Below, in pieces: positions 17,462-25,953 of a stretch of 64,000 nt of DNA. Below the pieces are notes generated by a model. The model was not told the DNA's origin and searched no databases. It worked only from the letters and a program-made list of their open reading frames with translations. The stretch lies in the NCBI GenBank assembly GCA_964385755.1, contig CAYLPZ010000004.1, forward strand, positions 49,078-113,077, read 5' to 3'. This DNA is from CAG-698 sp964385755. GTDB lineage: Bacteria; Bacillota_I; Bacilli_A; ML615J-28; CAG-698. The position numbers and the translations under genes are program-made. Within the stretch, counting starts at the first letter, position 1; each line of letters begins with the position of its first letter.

Positions 17462-20059
17462 TTATTTTTTCTTGCTTCTTTTTTTATCACGATACATAAA
17501 GAATGCTTGTAATATGACTGCTGGGGCTAAGCCAAGACTTACAGCTATAATAACCATCTTTACTGGTAAATATGAAATAGCAAAAAATGTTCTTATTTGA
17601 GGAATAAATAATAGCATAGCTATTAAAGTTAATCCAAATATAAATGATGCAATTAATATTTTGTTCATTTTCTTTTTATGTCTAATCTGGTATATAATTG
17701 ATACTCTTCCTCTACAGTTAAAACTATAACATAGTCTTGCTATTGTTATAGTTACAAAAACTAATGTTCTTGATTCGCTTATAGTTTTGCCAAGATAATA
17801 AGCAATTAATGTGAATATGCTAATTAATAAACCTTCACAAAAGATTCTTTTTGTTAATCTTTTAGAAAGAATTGGTGATGTGATATTTCTTGCTTTCGCT
17901 ATTTCTTTTGTATCTTCATTATTTTCTTCAATTCCAATAGCGATTGCTGGGAGACTATCGTTAATCAAATTAATGAATAGGAGATGAATTGGTTCAAATG
18001 GCATCGGTAGCCTTAGTAGTGAAGTGTACAAAACTAAAAATAGCCCTGCTATGTTCCCCGCAATCAAAAATAAAATAGCGTTTTGTATATTTAGGTAAAT
18101 CTTTCTTCCGCGCTTTATTGCTTTAACCACTGTATCTAAATTATCATCTAGTAATAGCACATCTGATGCTTCTTTTGATACATCTGTACCATTTTTACCC
18201 ATAGAAACACCGACATTTGCTTTTTTTAAGGCTGGTGCATCATTTACACCATCGCCAAGAAAAGCAACCTGATGGCCATTTTTTTGTAATAGCGTCACTA
18301 TTCTTATTTTATCATAAGGAGTAACTCTTGCGAAAACATTAACTTCTTCAACCTTTTTTTGTAAGTCTTTATTATTATCACCATCTATCATATCACCAGT
18401 TAAATATTTATCAGTTCTTGTTATACCAACATTACTTGCAACCGCTAATGCAGTTTGCGCATGGTCACCAGTTATCATAACAACTCTAACACCAAGTTTA
18501 GATGCATTCTTGATAGTGTCAATTACTCCTTTTTTAATTGGATCTGATAAGAAAATAAGACCTAAGAAGGTTAAATTATCTTCTAAAATTGTATTAGAAA
18601 CAAATGGTATCTTTTTATAACCAATAGCTAAAATCCTATAGCTTTGTTTTGTATAGAAACTTATCACATTTATTATTTCTTCTTTATCTTTTATTGTAAG
18701 GTTACATTTATCGATTATTTTCTCAGCAGCACCCTTTATATATAATATTTTTTCATTATGAATGTCATAAATAACACTTGATGACTTTTCTTCAGATGAA
18801 AAGGGTCTTTCTTTTAATTTTTTACCACTTCTTTTGATTTGTACTATTTCATCATAGTTAAAATAATTCAAAATTGCTTCATCTGTATTACTAGCCTTTT
18901 CTTGTTTATTAATATTTTCATAACTTGCATCATTACACAAAATTAATGCTTCTTTAAACGTTTTATTTGTTATATTATTTTGTATTTTATCATCATAGAA
19001 AAAGAAATCAAGTCTCATTTCACTTGTTGTTAATGTCCCAGTTTTATCTGTGCAAATTACATCAATACATCCAAGTGTTTCAATTGCATTAATATCTTTG
19101 ACTACCGCATTTTCTTTAGCTAGTTTTTCTGTTGATATTGCTAAACAGATAGTCACAATAGTTTGTAAAGCCTCAGGTATCGCCGCCACCGCAAGCGATA
19201 TTGCAAACATTAAGCTTTCCATTTTACTTATACCTTGATAAACACTTAATAAGAAAACGAAAACACAAATAGTAATAATAATTAAAGCTAAATCTCGACT
19301 AAATAAATCTATATTTTTTTCTAATGGACTTTTATTTTTCTTAACACCGGAAATCATTTGCGCAATTGCACCAATTTCAGTGTCCATCCCCACGCTATAA
19401 ACTACTGCTTTACCTTTTCCTTTTATAACTTTTGTACCTCTAAACAAAATATTAGTCATTTCACTAATTACTTTTGTTTTCTTTTGGGTTAAAGAATTTT
19501 TAAGCTGACAAACACTTTCACCAGTTAGCATGCTCTCATCAACTTCTAAGCCTTCACACTCAATTATTCGCATATCGCTTGGAATAACATCACCAGATTT
19601 AATAATTACTATATCACCACAAACAACTTCTGTTGAAGGAATCGTAATATTTTGTCCATCTCTTATTACTTTTACATAAAGTGATGCCATTTTCTTTAAA
19701 CTTTGCATGCTTTTTTCTGCTTTAAAGTATTCAAAAGTACCTAATATTGCATTTAAGGTAATTACAATAATAATTACGATTGTGTTTTCGACTCCACCTG
19801 TAAAATAAGATAAAATAGAAGCTAAAATCAAAACTATTACTAGTAAATTTAAATATTGTTCTAAAAATACTTCTAAAATTGATTTTCTTTTTTTATCTAT
19901 TATTTCATTAATCCCATACTTTTGACGATTTATTGTAACTTGTTTTTCATTTAATCCCGATAATGATGAATTAAAACTTTCCATTACTTCTTTAGAAGTC
20001 ATATTTATTGGATGTTTTTTTCTTCTTAAACTTTTTTTAGATTTATTTATTATTTTCAT
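17462..20059 (-). CDS. Type II cation-transporting P-type ATPase (calcium-like) between sigF and spoVAC
   Basis: 865 residues with all P-type features: N-terminal cation ATPase domain, LTGES at 178-182 (actuator), VAAIPEAL at 291-298 in M4, DKTGTLT with phosphorylated Asp at 338, and MITGDHAQTA and GDGVNDAPAL hinge motifs. M6 reads NLINDSLPA, like calcium pumps (NLVTDGLPA). The M5 segment LIAGNIAGL lacks the Glu of two-site SERCA pumps, suggesting a one-site PMCA-like pump. Calcium is the likeliest ion, but sodium or manganese cannot be excluded. The start lies 8 nt after the sigF stop without a clear ribosome site, suggesting coupling. This slot holds spoVAA-AB in B. subtilis. Confidence 0.85.
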   Translation of the reverse strand: MKIINKSKKSLRRKKHPINMTSKEVMESFNSSLSGLNEKQVTINRQKYGINEIIDKKRKSILEVFLEQYLNLLVIVLILASILSYFTGGVENTIVIIIVITLNAILGTFEYFKAEKSMQSLKKMASLYVKVIRDGQNITIPSTEVVCGDIVIIKSGDVIPSDMRIIECEGLEVDESMLTGESVCQLKNSLTQKKTKVISEMTNILFRGTKVIKGKGKAVVYSVGMDTEIGAIAQMISGVKKNKSPLEKNIDLFSRDLALIIITICVFVFLLSVYQGISKMESLMFAISLAVAAIPEALQTIVTICLAISTEKLAKENAVVKDINAIETLGCIDVICTDKTGTLTTSEMRLDFFFYDDKIQNNITNKTFKEALILCNDASYENINKQEKASNTDEAILNYFNYDEIVQIKRSGKKLKERPFSSEEKSSSVIYDIHNEKILYIKGAAEKIIDKCNLTIKDKEEIINVISFYTKQSYRILAIGYKKIPFVSNTILEDNLTFLGLIFLSDPIKKGVIDTIKNASKLGVRVVMITGDHAQTALAVASNVGITRTDKYLTGDMIDGDNNKDLQKKVEEVNVFARVTPYDKIRIVTLLQKNGHQVAFLGDGVNDAPALKKANVGVSMGKNGTDVSKEASDVLLLDDNLDTVVKAIKRGRKIYLNIQNAILFLIAGNIAGLFLVLYTSLLRLPMPFEPIHLLFINLINDSLPAIAIGIEENNEDTKEIAKARNITSPILSKRLTKRIFCEGLLISIFTLIAYYLGKTISESRTLVFVTITIARLCYSFNCRGRVSIIYQIRHKKKMNKILIASFIFGLTLIAMLLFIPQIRTFFAISYLPVKMVIIAVSLGLAPAVILQAFFMYRDKKRSKKK

Positions 20060-20067
20060 ATAATATT

Positions 20068-20670
20068 CTATGAGGAATAAATTCGTTTTAGAATTGCTAT
20101 AGCACTTTTTTCAATTTTGCTTACTTCAGATTGTGATATATTTAATATTTTCCCTATTTTTTTTTGACTATAACCATCAAAATAACGATACTTAATTACA
20201 AGATAATACTTCCCTTTTAAATAATATGTTAGTTCATCTAATATTTTTCCATCCTCAAACATAACCTCCTTCTCTATTAGTTTTACTCCATCCTTGTATG
20301 ATATTGCATCATAAACTTCTCTAGGTTCAAACCCATTTTCTATTAATTCTTTTGGTGTTTTTCCTTCCTTTAAAAGTTTTATCGCTTTATTTACTTTTCT
20401 TCCAACTTTTATCAGATTATTATTTCTAATTTCTTTTTTAACTTCTCCTAAAACATAGTAAGTAGCATAAGTTGAAAATAATACATTTTTACTTGCATCA
20501 TAGTTTTGACAAGCTTTAAACAAGCCAAGTAAAGCTGCTTGTCTAATATCATCTTTTTCACGATAATACAAATAAAATTTATTGATAATTATGTCGACTA
20601 AAAATAAATAATCAAAAAATAATTTTTCCAAATCATCTTTTAATATAGTTTCTTCACAAGCAACAAACAT
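20068..20670 (-). CDS. sigF: Sporulation sigma factor F, compact form
   Basis: 200 residues, shorter than the roughly 255 of B. subtilis SigF. Region 2 is clear: DDIRQAALLGLFKACQNYD and FSTYATYYVLGEVKKEIRNN. Region 4 is clear: KYRYFDGYSQKKIGKILNIS, then QSEVSKIEKSAI. Region 3 and the linker are cut down to about 55 residues. It directs forespore gene expression and is held by SpoIIAB. The assignment rests on its place directly after spoIIAA-spoIIAB, with a 31-nt overlap with spoIIAB; by sequence alone it could be SigG. Confidence 0.9.
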   Translation of the reverse strand: MFVACEETILKDDLEKLFFDYLFLVDIIINKFYLYYREKDDIRQAALLGLFKACQNYDASKNVLFSTYATYYVLGEVKKEIRNNNLIKVGRKVNKAIKLLKEGKTPKELIENGFEPREVYDAISYKDGVKLIEKEVMFEDGKILDELTYYLKGKYYLVIKYRYFDGYSQKKIGKILNISQSEVSKIEKSAIAILKRIYSS

Positions 20671-21065
20671 GTCCCACTTCCAACTTTAGATTTAATTTCC
20701 ATACTATCGGAGAACATTTCCATTATTGTCATTCCTAGGCCTGCTCTTTCTTTTTCACTTGAAGTCGAAAATAGTGGTTCTTTAGCTTTTTCAATATCTT
20801 CAATTCCCACACCCTTGTCTTCAATTGTAATATATAATTTATTATCTACTTGATGTAGTTTCAAAGTAACGATATTATTATCGTTTTCCATATCTTTATA
20901 TCCATGAATAATTGCATTTGTTACACCTTCTGATACAATTGTTTTTATTTCATTAATAATGCTAATAGCAATTTCTTCATCAAGAAAGAAACTAGCTATT
21001 ATTCCTCTAGACATAATAACATTTTTCAAATCCGCATTAAATTCACAGTGCACAAATTTCTCCAC
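20640..21065 (-). CDS. spoIIAB: Anti-sigma F factor SpoIIAB
   Basis: 141 residues from a GTG at 21065, chosen because GGAGG lies 6 nt before it and the N-terminus then aligns with SpoIIAB of other species; an ATG at 21086 lacks a site. GHKL kinase motifs: EGVTNAIIHGY (N box), EDKGVGI (G1) and RAGLGMTIMEMFSD (G2). It binds SigF or phosphorylates SpoIIAA using ATP. It overlaps spoIIAA by 23 nt and sigF by 31 nt. Confidence 0.95.
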   Translation of the reverse strand: MEKFVHCEFNADLKNVIMSRGIIASFFLDEEIAISIINEIKTIVSEGVTNAIIHGYKDMENDNNIVTLKLHQVDNKLYITIEDKGVGIEDIEKAKEPLFSTSSEKERAGLGMTIMEMFSDSMEIKSKVGSGTCLLLVKKLY

Positions 21066-21411
21066 TTTTACCCTCCACATATTCATTTGCTTCTTCTTCT
21101 GTTCTCTTATAAATAATTAATCTATTTAACCCAGAAATAGAAATAATTCGATACACAAGGTCATTTGCTTCACACAAAATTACTTTTCCGCCCACTTTTC
21201 TAAGTTCTTTAAATCTACCTAATATAAAACCGATTCCTGTGCTATCCATAAAAGAAAGATCTTTGCAATTTATAACAAGAAATAAAATTTTATAGTTATA
21301 AATTAACTGTGTTACCCTTTGTCTAACGACTTCCACTGACTTCTCATCTAATTCTCCTTTTAAACGAAGGTACAAAATTCTTTTACGGATAAAAAATTGT
21401 GACTTCAACAT
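21043..21411 (-). CDS. spoIIAA: Anti-sigma F factor antagonist SpoIIAA
   Basis: 122 residues, STAS domain. LSFMDSTGIGFILGRFKEL contains the conserved Ser that SpoIIAB phosphorylates (DSTG, usually DSSG). Unphosphorylated SpoIIAA releases SigF in the forespore. A strong AGGAGGG precedes the ATG at 21411. First gene of the spoIIA operon; no clear sigma-H promoter was found in the 70 nt upstream. Confidence 0.95.
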   Translation of the reverse strand: MLKSQFFIRKRILYLRLKGELDEKSVEVVRQRVTQLIYNYKILFLVINCKDLSFMDSTGIGFILGRFKELRKVGGKVILCEANDLVYRIISISGLNRLIIYKRTEEEANEYVEGKSGEICAL

Positions 21412-21484
21412 TTTTCCCTCCTAAAGTTCTCTAATAATATATCAAAATAAAATAAAAAGATTTGTCAAAAAAAGAAGTAAACGT

Positions 21485-21527
21485 AAAATAAAAAAGTTAG
21501 ACCTTCTAACATTTAGAAAATCTAACT
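21485..21527 (-). terminator. Terminator after cardiolipin synthase
   Basis: On the minus strand AGTTAGA (21527-21521) pairs with TCTAACT (21501-21495), with an inner TTCTAA/TTAGAA stem, followed by TTTTTATTTT. Confidence 0.85.
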
Positions 21528-21544
21528 ATTTGTTTATGATATAT

Positions 21545-23170
21545 TTATAATAATGGTGCGATTAATTTTAAAATAGATCTAAACAGAACAACAAAAATGT
21601 TTTCTTTTTTCTTCTCGACTTTTTGCGATTGATTCAATGTATTAATAAAATCATTTTTTATCGTCTTAACAACATTCTCATCATATATCCACACACCATT
21701 TTCAAAGTGATGAACTAAACTACGATAATCTAAGTTCACAGTTCCTAAAACCCCATATTTATCATCAGAAATATATGTTTTTGCATGAATAAAACCAGGA
21801 GTAAATTCATAAAGAAGAACATTTGCTTCTAAAAGTGAATTATAACTTGCTTTAGTCATCTGAAAGACAATCTTTTTATCAGGAATATGAGGTAAAATTA
21901 TTTTTACATCTACTCCTCGCATTCCCGCATTTTGGATTGAGGAAAGAAGTTCATTATCAACTATTAAATATGGTGTGGTAATGTAAACATATTCTTTTGC
22001 TTCGTTTAATAAATCTAAAATAATTTTCTTACTTATTTTATATTTGAAAAACGGTGCAGGGCCATCAGAGTATGGCATAATGTAATTACAATTTCCTTCT
22101 ACTTCTTCATTAATTAAGTATTTATTTTCATCCATAATCATTTTTGCATTTTTAGAATAATCTTCAATAAATGTTTTTGTTAGTTCATTTACTGCCATAC
22201 CTTCTAAAAATATTGCGGAATCTTTCCAGTAACCAAAACGCTCTATTTCATTGATGTACTCATCTGCTAGATTAATTCCTCCAGTAAAAGCATATTTACC
22301 ATCAACTATTAACATTTTTCTATGGCTACGATTATTAAATTCACTATTCATTTGTACTTTTAGGATTGAAAATGTCACCGCATTAATTCCTTTTTTTCTT
22401 AATGTTTCAAAGTAGAAAGGTGGAAGTGTCATCATACAACCAATATCATCATATAAGCAATATACTTCTACACCTTCTTTAACCTTTTGTTCTAAAATAT
22501 CTAAAATGCTATTCCAAAATACACCTTTTTGAATGATAAAATAATAAATGAAGATAAACTTTTTCGCATTTTTCAAATACTTTAACATTTCTGGATATGC
22601 TTTTTCGCCACTTTCAAAATATTTTACTTTTGTATTTGTGTAAAGATGAGCTGTTGAGATATTTCTAATGAGATTAGCTCGATTATATACTTCTAAGCTT
22701 TCTTCTTTTAAATTATTAAAATTTACTTCATCATCAAAAGTATATTTACTTTGCACTTTACGTAATTTTTTGATTTGCGAGCGTGAAATATTTTGTCTAT
22801 GAAATATATAATAAAGTGACACACCAACTACAGGAAAAATAATAATAATTAGTAGCCAAGGTATTTTATAATCTGGATTAGCATTTTTACCAATAATTGC
22901 AATAATTGTTATTACTTCAATAAATACAACAAAAGTCCATGCATAAGGTAGATAAATTACTCCGTATATTACTATGCCAATAATCATTATTAAAACTAAT
23001 AATGTAAAAATAACAGCAATTGAATATCTTAAAGGAATATATTTATTTGAAAATATTCTTTTTTTACTTTTTTTAGTTTTGTTTATTTCTGGATTATTTT
23101 CAATTTTTTTGTTATTTTTTTCTTTTTTTCTATTATTTTTTTCAGTTTTAATATTTTCAATATTTCCCAT
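21545..23170 (-). CDS. cls: Cardiolipin synthase, phospholipase D family
   Basis: 541 residues. A lysine/asparagine-rich cytoplasmic tail (residues 1-45) precedes two membrane helices and a third short one. Two HKD motifs follow: NNRSHRKMLIVDGKYAFTGG, and GFIHAKTYISDDKYGVLGT with TVNLDYRSL. The enzyme condenses two phosphatidylglycerols into cardiolipin. The charged tail makes it longer than the usual 480-510. It lies 26 nt after the ABC protein gene with AAAGGA before ATG 23170 and is probably co-transcribed. Confidence 0.93.
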   Translation of the reverse strand: MGNIENIKTEKNNRKKEKNNKKIENNPEINKTKKSKKRIFSNKYIPLRYSIAVIFTLLVLIMIIGIVIYGVIYLPYAWTFVVFIEVITIIAIIGKNANPDYKIPWLLIIIIFPVVGVSLYYIFHRQNISRSQIKKLRKVQSKYTFDDEVNFNNLKEESLEVYNRANLIRNISTAHLYTNTKVKYFESGEKAYPEMLKYLKNAKKFIFIYYFIIQKGVFWNSILDILEQKVKEGVEVYCLYDDIGCMMTLPPFYFETLRKKGINAVTFSILKVQMNSEFNNRSHRKMLIVDGKYAFTGGINLADEYINEIERFGYWKDSAIFLEGMAVNELTKTFIEDYSKNAKMIMDENKYLINEEVEGNCNYIMPYSDGPAPFFKYKISKKIILDLLNEAKEYVYITTPYLIVDNELLSSIQNAGMRGVDVKIILPHIPDKKIVFQMTKASYNSLLEANVLLYEFTPGFIHAKTYISDDKYGVLGTVNLDYRSLVHHFENGVWIYDENVVKTIKNDFINTLNQSQKVEKKKENIFVVLFRSILKLIAPLL

Positions 23171-23196
23171 TGTTTTTCCTTTTACATATTTATATA

Positions 23197-25830
23197 TTAT
23201 TCACTTCTTAAAGCTTCTACAGGGTTTTTGTTTGCGGCGATCATTGAAGGTATTATTCCCGCAATCAAACTTAAAACAACACTTAAAGCAATTAGTATAA
23301 ATGCGCCACCAACAGGTAGTTTAGCTACATTACTTATATCTGCTAACGCTTTGATGATTAGATTTATTGGAATAATTAATAATAGTGTTATGCCAATGCC
23401 TAATATACCACTAGCTAAACCAATTATTGTAGTTTCAGCGTTGAATACATGAGAAATATCTTTCTTAGAGGCACCAACACTACGTAAAATACCAATTTCT
23501 TTAATACGTTCTAGAACTGAGATGTATGTAATAACACCTATCATGATTGAAGATACAACAAGTGAAATGGCAACAAAAGCAAATAATACATAAGTAATTG
23601 CATCAATTATTGTAGAAATTGAAGAAAGTAATAAGCCAATATAATCAGTATATTTAATTTCTAGTTTCTCATTTCCATTTAGTTTTACCATTTTATTGTA
23701 ATCATCAATAAACTCAGTTAATTTATCTTTCGAAGCAAAATCAATTGGATATAAAGTAATTGAAGATGGATTGTCTAAATCACTTACACCTAGTTTTTGT
23801 AATACACTTTCATATGTATCACGTGTACTAGAACCATAACTTGATATTATCAATTCAACTATTTCTTCGTCAGTTTTACCTGCTCCTTTTAACATATTAA
23901 TATAATTATTAATTGTTTTTTTCATTTCTTCATCGATAGATGACATATTAATTAAAGCAAGTAATTCTGATAATTCAATATTTTTAGAAAAAGGTAATCC
24001 TGTAAGAACATTAACTTCATCATTTGCAAGTTGTTTCTTGACGATTTCTCTTTCACTTGTTTGATTAATCACATATTCCATCAAACTATGATTATATGCA
24101 ACAACACCATTAATTGAAGATGCTGCAGCAGATTCTTTTACTTTTACAATACCAACTACTTTTAGCTTAATACCATTGTCAATTAAATTTCTTAAATAGT
24201 CTTCATCAGTTGATTTATCAGTATAACCCATATTACTTTTTTCATAATAATCACACGCTAAAACAACATTAAATGATAAATTCATAAGATCTTCATATCT
24301 GTAATATGATTTACTTGTTTCGATTTCTACGCCAGCTACTACTTTTTCTAGTAAATCAACTAATTCTTCTTCAGTTTTAAGACCTAAAGCATACAAGGCA
24401 TAGTCAGGTATTTGACCATTTTTATCAAGTTTTATTACAATTTCATTATAATTTCTAGGCCATGAACCATACACACAATCATACTGAGAATCAAGAAGTT
24501 TTTGATTATCAATTAACTCTGACCACACAACCATATTAGATGTTAATGTATTTGCCATTTGTTCAAGATTAACTTGTTTTAATGCATTACTAAAGACACT
24601 AGAAGGGTTAACTTGATTAATCTTACTAGTATTTCCTTCATATATATTTAAAGTAGTACTATAACCATATTTAATTGAACTAACGTATTTTGATATTTCA
24701 TCTTTATGCTGTTCAATATAAACTTTAAATTCTTTTAAATTATTATTATAACTTCCACTTGATAAAGCTTTCATCATTGTAACAAATACATCATATGATG
24801 CGGTAGTATCATCGGGAAGTTCTACATTCTCATTGTTTTCTTTCATAGAAATAAGTGACGATGTCATATCTATAACTGTATCTTGAATGGAAATAGGATA
24901 ACCTGATAAGGTGTCTTCTTCCACATTTTTGATATAACCTTTAAATCCTGAGGAAATAGAAAGAATAGTTGCGATTCCAATTAAACCTATTGACCCCGCA
25001 AATGCCACTAAAAGCGTTCTTGTTTTCTTAGTAAGCAAATTTCTAAAAGATAAAGTTAATGCAGTCCAAAAAGACATTGATGTTTTCTTAGTCTTTTTTG
25101 TTTTTTCATTTGTTTCATTAATAGCCTTTTCTTTGTTACTTTCTAGTTCATCATCATAAGGTAAAGTATCATTAGTAATTTCCCCATCAGATAAGGAAAT
25201 TATACGTGTAGAATATTTATTTGCTAGTTCGGGATTATGTGTAACCATAATAACTAAACGTTCTTTTGCAATTTCTTTTAATAAGTCCATGATTTGTACG
25301 CTTGTCTTAGAGTCTAATGCACCAGTAGGTTCATCCGCAAGCAATACTTCAGGGTCATTAACAAGTGCACGAGCAATTGCCACTCTTTGCATTTGGCCAC
25401 CAGATAATTGATTAGGTTTAACATTTAGTTTATCTTTTAATCCCACCTTTTCCAAAACTTCGGTAGCTCTTTTCTTTCGTTCTTTTTTATTAACACCAGA
25501 TAGTGTTAATGCAATTTCAACGTTTTCTAATATAGTTTGATGAGAAATTAAATTATAATTTTGAAAGATAAAACCAACAGAGTGATTACGGTAATTATCC
25601 CAATCTTTACTTGTAAAATCTTTTGTACTCTTTCCCTCTATTATTAAATCACCTTCAGTGTAGCGATCTAACCCACCAATTATATTTAGAAGAGTAGTCT
25701 TTCCACAACCGCTTTGACCTAAAATAGAGACAAATTCACTTTTTCTAAAAGTAACATTAATCCCCTTTAATGCGTGAACAGTTTCTAAAGATGTCTGATA
25801 ATCTTTTTTAATATTTTTTAATTTTAACAT
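23197..25830 (-). CDS. MacB-like ABC transporter: ATPase fused to FtsX-type permease
   Basis: 877 residues. Residues 1-225 are the nucleotide-binding domain with GQSGCGKTT (Walker A), LSGGQMQRVAIARAL (signature), LLADEPTGALD (Walker B) and a VTHNPE switch His. A Lys-rich linker follows, then a first membrane helix (about 270-295), a long extracytoplasmic domain of roughly 400 residues and three C-terminal helices with ERIKEIGILRSVGASKKDI, the FtsX/MacB signature. MacB-type proteins are mechanotransmitters that export peptides or lipoproteins or give antibiotic resistance. With no outer membrane, the substrate is unknown. It leads an operon with cls. Confidence 0.9.
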   Translation of the reverse strand: MLKLKNIKKDYQTSLETVHALKGINVTFRKSEFVSILGQSGCGKTTLLNIIGGLDRYTEGDLIIEGKSTKDFTSKDWDNYRNHSVGFIFQNYNLISHQTILENVEIALTLSGVNKKERKKRATEVLEKVGLKDKLNVKPNQLSGGQMQRVAIARALVNDPEVLLADEPTGALDSKTSVQIMDLLKEIAKERLVIMVTHNPELANKYSTRIISLSDGEITNDTLPYDDELESNKEKAINETNEKTKKTKKTSMSFWTALTLSFRNLLTKKTRTLLVAFAGSIGLIGIATILSISSGFKGYIKNVEEDTLSGYPISIQDTVIDMTSSLISMKENNENVELPDDTTASYDVFVTMMKALSSGSYNNNLKEFKVYIEQHKDEISKYVSSIKYGYSTTLNIYEGNTSKINQVNPSSVFSNALKQVNLEQMANTLTSNMVVWSELIDNQKLLDSQYDCVYGSWPRNYNEIVIKLDKNGQIPDYALYALGLKTEEELVDLLEKVVAGVEIETSKSYYRYEDLMNLSFNVVLACDYYEKSNMGYTDKSTDEDYLRNLIDNGIKLKVVGIVKVKESAAASSINGVVAYNHSLMEYVINQTSEREIVKKQLANDEVNVLTGLPFSKNIELSELLALINMSSIDEEMKKTINNYINMLKGAGKTDEEIVELIISSYGSSTRDTYESVLQKLGVSDLDNPSSITLYPIDFASKDKLTEFIDDYNKMVKLNGNEKLEIKYTDYIGLLLSSISTIIDAITYVLFAFVAISLVVSSIMIGVITYISVLERIKEIGILRSVGASKKDISHVFNAETTIIGLASGILGIGITLLLIIPINLIIKALADISNVAKLPVGGAFILIALSVVLSLIAGIIPSMIAANKNPVEALRSE

Positions 25831-25858
25831 AGGTTTTTTTACCTCTTTCTTTTATAAA

Positions 25859-25887
25859 ATTATAACAAAATATAAAAAACTTATCAA
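25859..25887 (-). promoter_or_regulatory. Sigma-A promoter of the MacB-like gene and cls
   Basis: TTGATA (25887-25882), a 17-nt spacer and TATAAT (25864-25859) on the minus strand. The 5' leader would be about 22 nt. Confidence 0.7.
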
Positions 25888-25914
25888 TAAACAAATATAT
25901 ATAAATTGTTTAAT

Positions 25915-25946
25915 AAAAGACTGTGAAAAGATATCTTATCACAGCC
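25915..25946 (-). terminator. Terminator after the SGNH lipoprotein gene
   Basis: GGCTGTGA (25946-25939) pairs with TCACAGTC (25926-25919) on the minus strand, followed by TTTTATT. Confidence 0.8.
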
Positions 25947-25953
25947 CTAAAAA

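Noticed and set aside
20640..21086. ATG start of spoIIAB at 21086
   Set aside because: It has no ribosome site and adds seven residues not found in the family; GTG 21065 fits better.
21412..21484. Promoter of spoIIAA with TTGACA
   Set aside because: The nearest TATATT is 21 nt from TTGACA and no sigma-H pattern is present, so I did not annotate it.
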